Assembly: GCA_963971285.1 (NCBI GenBank)
Contig: OZ020245.1
Location: forward strand, 23,822,983 to 23,886,982
Length of the DNA stretch: 64,000 nt
DNA from: Astropecten irregularis
Lineage: Eukaryota > Echinodermata > Asteroidea > Paxillosida > Astropectinidae
Direction: 5' to 3'
Every line of letters starts with the position of its first letter. The first letter of the stretch is position 1. The notes below the pieces were generated by a model. That model searched no databases. It worked only from the letters and a program-made list of their open reading frames with translations, and had not been told where the DNA came from. Made by a program: the position numbers and the translations under genes. Positions 46,401 to 56,300 of the stretch are shown here, piece by piece.

Positions 46401-46865
46401 TGATGATAGATATACGTATGAAGCTTGCCTGTGATTGATGATAGATATACGTATGAAGCTTGTCTGTGATTGATGATAGATATATACGTAAGAAGCCTCT
46501 ATGTGATTGATGATAGATATACGTATGAAGCTTGTATGTGATTGATGATAGATATACGTATGAAGCCTGTATGTGATTGATGATAGATATACGTATGAAG
46601 CTTGTATGTGATTGATGATAGATATACGTATGAAGCTTGTATGTGATTGATGATAGATATACGTATGAAGCCTGTATGTGATTGATGATAGATATACGTA
46701 TGAAGCTTGCCTGTGATTGATGATAGATATATATGTAAGAAGCTTGTCTGTGATTGATGATAGATATACGTATGAAGCTTGCCTGTGATTGATGATAGAT
46801 ATACGTATGAAGCTTGTATGTGATTGATGATAGATATACGTATGAAGCTGTATGTGATTGATGGT
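40466..46865. repeat. Tandem array 2: 34-37 bp unit, about 185 copies, with higher-order structure
   Basis: The consensus is TGTGATTGATGATAGATATA + CGTATGAAGCTTGTA (35 bp). Variants: CTG for CTTG (34 bp), TATATACGTAAG (37 bp), GTCTG, GCCTG, and rare TAGCGATACATATG or TAGCTATACG units. Variants are clustered, some as alternating dimers (42100-42400, 45480-46480). A marker block containing AGCTATATAGCTGTATG recurs at 41841, 43690 and 44675, showing segmental duplications of 1849 and 985 bp. The minus strand is open for up to 907 codons for compositional reasons only. Confidence 0.97.
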
Positions 46866-47132
46866 ATAACTTCATGTATGTATACCCAGTACTTATTAAT
46901 GTTAACTCTCAATCTAATCTTATGAATATTTCACAGAAAAACGCTCATTTTGAATAAAATACTCAAACCACAATAGGGATTATCTCAATGAAAGTGATTT
47001 TTATTTGTCACATTGTAATAACTTCACTGAGAACACAAGTATAATCATTTAAAATGTCAATTAAGGGAAACTAACATAAGAGATGACCAGATGATAAAAT
47101 GACATACTAAATCACGTTATCTTGTAAATAAT

Positions 47133-47169
47133 CAATATTGGTGTCTTAAAATGCAATGGAATTGATTTA
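47133..47169. repeat. Stray fragment of the ~190-bp repeat
   Basis: CAATATTGGTGTCTTAAAAT + GCAATGGAATTGATTT matches the copies at 39985-40020 and 40195-40215. It directly precedes array 3, as another copy directly follows array 1. Confidence 0.7.
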
Positions 47170-47175
47170 ATTTTC

Positions 47176-48465
47176 AGTATGGAGCAGTGCCCCCAGTAGT
47201 TCCCCAGTGTGGAGTAGTGCCCCAGTAGTTCCCCCTAGTAGTTCCCCCAGTATGGAGTAGTGCCCCCAGTAGTTCTCCTAGTAGTTCCCCAAGTATGGAG
47301 TAGTGCCCCCTAGTAGTTCCCCCAGTAGTTCCCCCAATATGGAATAGTGCCCCCTAGTAGTTCCCCTAGTAGTTCCCCCAGTATGGAGTAGTGCCCCCTA
47401 GTAGTTCCCCCAGTAGTTCCCCCGGTATTAAGTAGTGCCCCCAGTAGTTCCCCCAGTATGGAGTAGTGCCCCTAGTAGTTCCCCCAGTAGTTCCCCCAGT
47501 ATGGAGTAGTGCCCCCTAGTAGTTCCCCCTAGTAGTTCCCCCAATATGTAGTAGTGCCCCCAGTAGTTCCCCCAGTAGTTCCCCCAGTATGGAGTAGTGC
47601 CCTCTAGTAGTTCCCCCAGTAGTTCCCCCGGTATTGAGTAGTGCCCCCTAGTAGTTCCCCCAGTATGGAGTAGTGCCCCCTAGTAGTTCCCCTAGTAGTT
47701 CCCCCAGTAGTTCCCCCAGTTTGGAGTAGTGCCCCTAGTAGTTCCCCTAGTAGTTCCCCCAGTAGTTCCCCCAGTATGGAGTAGTGCCCCCTAGTAGTTC
47801 CCCTAGTAGTTCCCCCAGTAGTTCCCCCGGTATTGAGTAGTGCCCCCTAGTAGTTCCCCCAGTATGGAGTAGTGCCCCCAGTAGTTCCCCCAGTATGGAG
47901 TAGTGCCCCCTAGTAGTTCCCCTAGTAGTGCCCCCAGTAGTTCCCCCAGTATGGAGTAGTGCCCCTAGTAGTTCCCCTAGTAGTTCCCCCAGTAGTTCCC
48001 CCGGTATTGAGTAGTGCCCCCTAGTAGTTCCCCCAGTATGGAGTAGTGCCCCCTAGTAGTTCCCCTAGTAGTTCCCCCAGTAGTTCCCCCGGTATTGAGT
48101 AGTGCCCCCTAGTAGTTCCCCCAGTATGGAGTAGTGCCCCCAGTAGTTCCCCCAGTATGGAGTAGTGCCCCCTAGTAGTTCCCCTAGTAGTTCCCCCGGT
48201 ATTGAGTAGTGCCCCCTAGTAGTTCCCCCAGTATGGAGTAGTGCCCCATAGTAGTTCCCCCAGTATTGAGTAGTGCCCCCTAGTAGTTCCCCCAGTATGG
48301 AGTAGTGCCCCTAGTAGTTCCCCCAGTAGTTCCTCCAGTATTGAGTAGTGCCCCCTAGTAGTTCCCCCAGTATGGAGTAGTGCCCCCCTAGTAGTTCCCC
48401 CGGTATTGAGTAGTGCCCCCTAGTAGTTCCCCCAGTATGGAGTAGTGCCCCATAGTAGTTCCCCC
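47176..48465. repeat. Tandem array 3: C-rich ~32-bp unit with 12-bp sub-insertions
   Basis: The unit is AGTATGGAGTAGTGCCCCCT + AGTAGTTCCCCC, often with one or two extra AGTAGTTCCCCC (or AGTAGTTCCCCT) blocks. The complement, GGGGGAACTACT repeated, has runs of five G separated by 7-8 bases. Read as its complement, the array resembles array 1 (CCATACTGGG; ACTAGGG..ACTACTCC). Confidence 0.95.
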
Positions 48466-48535
48466 ATCAATCACATACAAGCTTCATACGTATAGCTACC
48501 ATCAATCACACACAGCTATACTTAAATATGAAGCC
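48465..48535 (-). repeat. Inverted fragment of array 2 at the end of array 3
   Basis: CATCAATCACATACAAGCTT, CATACGTATAGCTACCATC and AATCACACACAGC are the complement of array 2 units, including the rare GGTAGCTATACGTATG variant seen inside array 2 only near 41830, 43675 and 44660. About two units. Confidence 0.9.
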
Positions 48536-50200
48536 TAAGTCAGATGATTACCTTAAAAATGAACCAGGTTTCTTGTATCCTGAACTCGTCTCCATCGGTT
48601 GGCAAAAAATGATGATTAATAATCGTGTTCAGGCTACTGCAATCATGTACAATGAAGAGTCTATGCATGAACCTATATCATTATTCACCAGCAACTGAAT
48701 TAAATATTAAATATAATTTTGGAATATTAAGGGGGAAAGAAATACAACTAATTCAGCCCGGATTGCAGCGTCAGTCCCAACTGACATACAGCGTTGTAGC
48801 GTTGTATTCCAGGGAATTAATCTGCTTTAATAGTGGACCGATTTGCAGCAGTTAATAATTAGATGAATTTCTAATGAATGAGACATATTTACTCCATCTT
48901 CAAGTCAAGTTTGGCTGATGCTGGAGTGAATTTACAGCATGATTATGTTCCACAATTACAAATATTCTTGATTTTGAATTATTGAGGCCACATCAGACAT
49001 GTTTTATCTAAAATCGACAACGAGCGTACCTGCTAAGCTGACCAACAGTAAAGCAGTTTCATTTCAAAACAAAATGGCATAAATGGCCAATAGTTCTAGA
49101 TTTTAGCATACAACGTCAATTGATTATTCAAAGACACAGTTTGGCCACAGCTTCCTGCAGTAAATCGTCTGCACAAGAATGCCCAATACCCGGCCTTGCC
49201 CTTTAATAGGAATTAGCAGGTTCACTTGATGTCTGATATGACCACTGTTCATCAAGATTACTACGCACTACTCAAAGTAAAATGAACAGCACAGATTGGT
49301 TATAAAGATAGGTAGAAATCCAAAAGGACACTATACACAAAGAATCAAACTAAAACACAACCAGTCTGGGGATATTTGCGAGTTTATTTACAAAAGACAG
49401 CTTTTCTTTCTTTTTTTAGAGTGTTATCGGACAATACCTTGTTTCAAGGAAATATTTACAGTATAGAAAACAAAATTGAGCATTTCAGAAAGATTCTGTA
49501 TGAATTATGTTTGTAATGTCTCAAAAAACAACAACTTGCAATTCAAAATATGTTAACATCACTTTAATGCAAAATGTAATACCTTATTTGATTTTCAATT
49601 TTGATTCGGCATTATTCTGTTGAATTACTTTTCTAAATGCAGTCAATTACATGCCTGCCTGAAGGTAAATGTATAAGATAGCCACAAGCAAATCAGGTAA
49701 GATTAATTTCCTGTTATCATCTTGTACCGACTTGTTTGACAATATTCATTGGATTTTATCTATTATTTCCACATGATATGGAGCACACAGCCCGAAAGCC
49801 CATCCTTGCCCTATCTAGACATCATTCGCATCATTGGCCAATGAAATAAGACCAGTGGGTCACATGACTAACAACCAATCGACAATCAATTAAATGTTAC
49901 ATTTAGAGTGCGTTCGTTTAGCTTCCACGAGTCGACACCGGCAGTCAAGTCGTCCTTCTCGCTTGTTTTGTGCAGTAATCACAACTATTCTCAGGTCAGG
50001 GCTGCCCCGTGGAAGCTAAACGAACGCACCCATAGATGCTTCAAGAGTATTTTGCCGTTTCAGTATTAAAAGTTGAATGCCTGCAGTTTTCATCTTGCAA
50101 TCCAAACAAACCTTGAATTCAAGTTCTAATTACAAGAAGGAAATGCCAATATCCCAGGGAATAGCGTTGCCAAACAGCTTACATACATACTCCAGGTTTT
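48536..50200. other. Intergenic sequence / NAA40 3' flank
   Basis: No gene supported. A candidate minus-strand polyadenylation signal (AATAAA, complement at 49383-49388) lies 0.8 kb beyond the NAA40 stop. One inverted-repeat element is at 49908-50029. Confidence 0.45.
49908..50029. mobile_element. Inverted-repeat element GTGCGTTCGTTTAGCTTCCA
   Basis: GTGCGTTCGTTTAGCTTCCA and TGGAAGCTAAACGAACGCAC are perfect 20-bp ends. The interior is 80 bp with GAGTCGAC. Non-coding. Confidence 0.7.
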
Positions 50201-50327
50201 TTATGTGGAGGTCTGTGCTGGTTGGGCAATCTTTTTCTGTGGGACTTTCTTGCTCATAATCTCGTAGTCGTACTCGTCTGCTGTCAGCGGATCATAAATG
50301 CTTGGTGAGGTCTCGTCAATTTCAAAC
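50201..50327 (-). CDS. NAA40: NAA40 last coding exon
   Basis: It encodes FEIDETSPSIYDPLTADEYD, then YEIMSKKVPQKK and a short tail to TAA (50203-50201). The FEIDxxSPS and YEI(M/L)S blocks are NAA40-specific C-terminal signatures. The vertebrate His/Gly-rich extension is absent. Acceptor TTGTTGCAG|GT. Confidence 0.93.
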
Positions 50328-53300
50328 CTGCAACAACAAAAACATCAAGACATTAACCTACTTTCCAATGAGGATTCTGATTCTTGGTGCTGTCTCCCCT
50401 CTCCGATGCTGAATCTGACAACAATTCACAGAATCATCAAATAACCACAAGGGAAGCTGACTGAATTTTAAATTATTGAAAGGTGAACAAAGAAAAATTG
50501 ACTCGAACCGGCGACCTCCTGTACGGTATTCAGGAGGTCGCCGGATCGAGTCCCGCTCCAGGAAATTTGTCTTTGTTCACCTTTCAAAAATTCACAGACA
50601 ACAACAACAAAAAGAATTATTCACTGCTCAGATCAAAAGAATTACAGAGACATCACTGGCTGTCTAGATCATGACAAAAAGAACAATATGGGACAATATT
50701 ACTTCCTGGTTCCCAGTCCTTGTTCACTGATGGTACCTATATGTTGAGGCAGAAACCAGACAGTGAAATCACCAATACCAACTCTTCAGTATTCAATTTC
50801 CCTTGCCACCATTTATAAAAAGGAGGATAAGGATATAAATATGACAATTCACTTCTTTTCTTTTTTTATCTTGGTGCAATAGGAGAACATGCTCGGTCAT
50901 CATAATGTCTGAGATGGACCCACAGCCCTAAAGCTATACCTGAGAAACGTGCCATGCTTGTGGTGTGGAAATGGTTCATCCTGTCTAGAATATGCGCTGT
51001 CAGTTCTTTTGAAATCGGCGGAGTAACACGGCCAAAGCGATATAATATAAATGTACAATGGGTTGGATTTCATTGAGTTATTATTAACTGGGTTACTTGT
51101 TTCTGAATGTCAGGCTTCCGACACGGACTGAGGGCTTGTTATCTACAGACAATTCAGCCGTAGCTCACGGCTCCTATATACTTTGTCTCTCCACAATTTC
51201 ACTCAATGCTTCATAGTCCTCATCGTTTCATGAAAGATGACATTTTATTCTTCTAATCCTGAACAGATATCTGTGAATAATGAAATGTACGGACATTCAC
51301 TGATACTTCGTCCTACCACTATACCCACTCACAGTCCACTATGGATCAGCTTTGTTATTAAAAACCCGCAGCAGACCGGCACAATCAATGGATATGAATG
51401 GGGCAGAGGATTGTCGTAATGAACCATTAACACTTGCAATTATTGTTATTCTGGGAAGGTTTACTGGGTCGTTGTTTGACTAAAGCAAGTACCCCAGCTG
51501 CTTACACTCTCAGTGAAAGCTGAATGTTTAATCACTCCATTTCATCCGGCCATATCCCAGCCAAGTACATGTAGGTCGTACAAATAACCATTCTATGTAG
51601 TGCACACATTTTAGACAAGGAGACACTATACTGAACTGGCTCAACCATTTCCCTCAAGTTACTACCCCACTGAAGATTAAATCAGCATGACCCACCTTCT
51701 TATAGATTATTTAGGATATCTAAGTATGAATAAGTCATGAAATCGATGGTCAACTGCAAATTTCTCATCAGTTGAATAAATCTAAATGGGATTCACATTT
51801 CAATTGAAGAGGAAACTTTCATGGAAATGGTATGAAAGTTATTCTGTTTTGGAAAGACCTTTTGAAGTTTGTAGGCCTGATCATCTAAATTTGAAACTTC
51901 TGGTTCACTACAGAAAATTTTCATAAAAATGTACTCATTCAGGGTTAAAATGAGGAATTTTCACAAGTTGAAACCTTTATTTCTTTTTGAACTGCCACTC
52001 TTTACAAAAATTACCCACTAGGAGCACCTTACCATACATTTCAGACTTTCACAAATCAATATTTGCCTGCAAATTTTCTTTTTTTTATGCAACTTAGAGT
52101 TCACCAGCGCCTGCAGTTTTGATCCTCTCTCAAAAGATCTTCCGCTAGAGCTGACAGATTCTGCTGGGATTGAAACCTAATGCTAAGCATGGTATTATTT
52201 CTGCATGGCATTTTCTAATTTGTTATCCTCTTGAAGGGTAGGATTTCTTGATGTGCATGGTAATGATCAAAGTCATTCAACTATATACATGTAGTGTAAT
52301 TGGTTTGTTTTTTCAACTTTCATTCTTTGCAGAGCGTAATATCAGATGATGGGATAATAAAGCACAGTTCATTTTAAATTTATAGTGAATGCGGACTTCG
52401 GTAGGCAAACACTGTGCTATTGGGGGCAAATTTGTATTTGAAAATTAAGACCAATCCCGGAGGACTTTCCTCTATGCTACAGCAATAATGTAAGTTCGTT
52501 TTAACATGGTTGTGGGACGTGAAAATTTGTTTGTTGGGAGAACTAAAAGTCAAAGTGGCAACCATCCAAGTGTGGCTATTACCACAGCTATGGAACAAAT
52601 TATTTTACAAAAATAAAACAAATGACTTTAAATTCAGTCAGTTTCCCTTGTGGTTATTTGATGATTATATTAATTAAAAAAGCCGTATCCTCTTTGAGTG
52701 ATCCCCCATGTACCGTTCTCAGGTTGCAGCATTGCTGCGCGTATCAATGAAATGAATATTCGACGGTGTGTGTGGTTTCACGGCTTCTGACTGCCAAACG
52801 AACAAAGATAATTGACTTTTGGGGACACCACCAACGTAGGGCTGGAATGCTCAGTTGGTAGAGCGCCTGTACGGTAATCAGGAGGTCCCTGGTTCGAATC
52901 CCTCTTCAGTAATTTTTTCTTTGTTTACTTTTCAATGACTTTAAATTCAGTCAGTTTCCCTTGTGGTTATTTGATGATTATAAAAAACAAAACCTAACAA
53001 AATAGTTTCATCAGGATGGTTGAAATATGAAAATAAGGATCTTAATTACACATCCAAATGGTTGCATTCTACCGTCATCCTCGGATGACTGACAATTGAC
53101 ATTGAATATATGGTCTGTAATTGGAGATTTATTTTGTTGTTGGCTTTATAAGGAATAACCAGCAACAACAAAATCAAAGAAAAACATGTTATTGACCGGG
53201 AGGGAGTGTGGCTCTTAGCAATGGAGGAACAAGATATTGCAAGGAGAGTGAGGGAGGACATTTGGATCAGAAGGACCATGGACAATATGAACATGGACAC

Positions 53301-56300
53301 ATACCACTTCTCAGGAGCTAATGATGCTGTTATCGCCAGAACTACTTTTTTTCTGGCGGCAAGTATTTGCCGATTGACTTAATACATGATAATACATGAT
53401 TGGTAAATATAAATGTCACAGAACAGCACTCACACTTTGTCTGTTCCAGCATGTATGTATGAAATAATAAGCCTGTGAAAAATTTAGCTCAATGGGACGT
53501 CTGAGTCATGAGAAAATAGCGAAAACCTGACTTAACTTTTCTTATGAAACACAAAGAATGGTTTTGATCCCGAGATCAAAACTGTTTTCGGTCTTTGTTT
53601 TACTAATTTCAGGATAAAGACAGCATTTCAGGTAAGTTTCTACAGTATGTTTCTACCAGCACTATCGTCATACCCTGAAAGTTATTTGTAAATCTGTGAA
53701 CATTTCTGTTTGGGTATGTTACCAATCCAGTACTGTACCTATAAACAATAGTCAATCGGCAGTCATCCGAGGAAGATGGTAGAGTACCGTTGAAACCTTC
53801 ATAGTAAATATAACCTCTTGGATGTGTCATTATGAACCTTATTTTCACACATTACAAGTATTTCACATGAATGAACTGCTATTAGTTTGACTAGATATCA
53901 TACATCTATAAGATCACTTAGGATTAATCATTCATAGTATGATGATAATTTCCCATCAGGGACCAATTTCATGGCGCTACTAAGCACAAACATTTGCTTG
54001 AACAAACCACCATTACAAATTTAACTTGATATTCATGGTCAGTGAACAACAGTCAAAGAACAATCACAAGTGATACACAACACATCTAAATTTGGTTGTT
54101 AACCCTATTTTTTTTAAGACAGAATTGTCATGCTTAGCAAATGTTTGTGCTAAGCAGCGCCGTGAAATTGGCCCCAGAACTCAACAGTCACGTAATTAGC
54201 CTTCTGGGCTGCAAAAGATTTCATTACTCACTTGAGAACGTTCTTGAAGAAGTTAAAGGCAGTGGTATTTTCCTGGAAGACAGTTAGCATGACTTTCTTC
54301 ATTTCAGTCCTGGTATGAAAAAAAATACAGAATTGCAGAAAAATGTGAACAACGGATCGAGAAATAACAATTTACTGTCTTTGCCACTCTCAAAGTTCAT
54401 TACATTCCATTGAAAAGTGAACAAAGAAAATTTGACTGGAGCAGGATTCGAACCGGCGACCTCCTGAATACCGTACAGGCACTCTACCAACTGAGCTACC
54501 CAGCCCTGCGTTGGTGGTGTCCCAAATAGTCAATTATCTTTGTTCGTTTGGCAGTCAGAAGCCATGAAACCACAGTTTGGTAGAGCACCTGTACTGTATT
54601 CAGGAGGTCGCCGGTTCGAATCCCCCTCCAAATTTTTCTTTGTTCACCTTTCAATGACTTATAATTCAGTCAGTTTCCCTTGTGGTTATTTGATGATTTT
54701 ATTACATTCCAATCTAATGCATGGTGGATTTTTCTTTTCGACTGAAGAGCTAATTATAGGTAGTTGCTCCTTAGTTATCAATAAGATGTTTTTGTACTTA
54801 TTGTTACACAGGGTGATATTTGCTGATACAGCTTTCAAATGAATATTTTCTTAAGTTTTTAGAAACTTATTTATTAATATTTTCAAGTATTTTCACTGTT
54901 AAAGGGCATGTACATTGTACAACATTGGTAAAGGTGACCGAGCAGCTGCAGGTTGCTCATAATTTGATTTGTCATGGGATAAAGACAAATCTGTCAAATT
55001 TTCAGTTCATGATATCATTGAAAACAGTAGAAAAAAAAGGAAAAAGAGAAAAAAGGTTGCAATTGTTACGCTAAATTGTGAGCGAATAGCTGTCTCATTT
55101 TTTATTTTCGGAAGATCAAAAATATTTTGGCGTGAATGTTTGGTTTTACTCTTTTCTGGATAAATACAGCATTTCAGGCAGAAAAACGTTCACAGTATGT
55201 TTCTACCATTACCGTCTTTCCCTGTAAGTTATACGTAAATCTGTGAAAATTTCTGTTTTGGTTTGTTACCAATGTTGTATATGCCCTTTAAAGGTAATAT
55301 CATACTTTGGTTTTTGTCAAAGAAATACAGATTCATGGGCAAAAATATCAAGGAAGATACAGTAACAGTCATCTGTAAAAATTTCAGGCCCATACTGCAC
55401 CCACGTTTTGAGAAAACCATGAAAAACAGTTAAAAAAAAAATATTTTCCCATTTATTTTTAAGTCATTGAAAAGTGAACAAAAAAATAATGTTATCTTTA
55501 AAAGATCAAAAATAATTTGGGTCATTGGTTCTTATCTTTTCTGGATAAATACAGCATTTCAGGCAGAACAATTTGAACGGTGTGTTTCTACCATCACCAT
55601 TTTTACACCCAGTATTAAAGTTACAGGTAAATCTGTGAAGATTTTTTTTTTTCAGTATGCTACCAAAGTATGATAATACCTTTATTACCCTGAATGAAGA
55701 CATCCATTTTTCATGTAAAACTCACACACACAACAATAGAAAACAAGAACGAGTAACCGAGTTTGTTGAACTACTCACTTGTGGGCAAGAAGAGAGAGAA
55801 TCTGCATGAGAAACTTGCCGAGTCCTTTCCTTCTGACGCTCTCAACCAGTTGAATCTCATAACTATCACCAGATTAATCAGAAAGGGAGATCGAAGAGGT
55901 TAAATCTAAAGTCATAAGCTTCAAAATCCTGACACTCCATCTGAGGCCGATTTCACAAAACACTTAAAGATTTCACGAAACACTTAAAGATTTCACGAAA
56001 CACTTAAAGATTTCACGAAACACTTAAAGATTTCACAAAACACTTAAAGATTTCACGAAACACTTAAAGATTTCACGAAACACTTAAAGATTTCACGAAA
56101 CACTTAAAGATTTCACGAAACACTTAAAGATTGATCTTAAATGTGAATCTATCTTTAAGTGTGATGTCACAATACAAATCACTATGGTGATATTGACAAC
56201 TCATCTTACGATTAATCTGAAGTGTTTCGTGAAATAGGCCTCTGGGAAGTTTTAGCAAGGAAAAACTATGAGTCCACTTTACAGTATCCCAACATTTTAT

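Larger units (their letters stand above)
50328..54231 (-). other. NAA40 intron (last)
   Basis: It contains two foldback SINE copies (50433-50588, 52624-52981), a foldback element (53959-54175) and the repeat 53428-53748. The rest (50600-52620) shows nothing recognisable. Confidence 0.5.
54310..55778 (-). other. NAA40 intron packed with mobile elements
   Basis: The SINE at 54410-54700 and two abutting TTAA-flanked elements (54899-55291 and 55288-55684) fill most of it. Confidence 0.6.

Noticed and set aside
37861..48465. CRISPR-like look of the regular 28-35 bp arrays
   Set aside because: No unique spacers between repeats; these are direct tandem minisatellites in an animal genome.
52843..52912. 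Functional tRNA gene
   Set aside because: A and B boxes are good, but the acceptor stem does not close, position 33 is not T, and the block sits in a SINE family.
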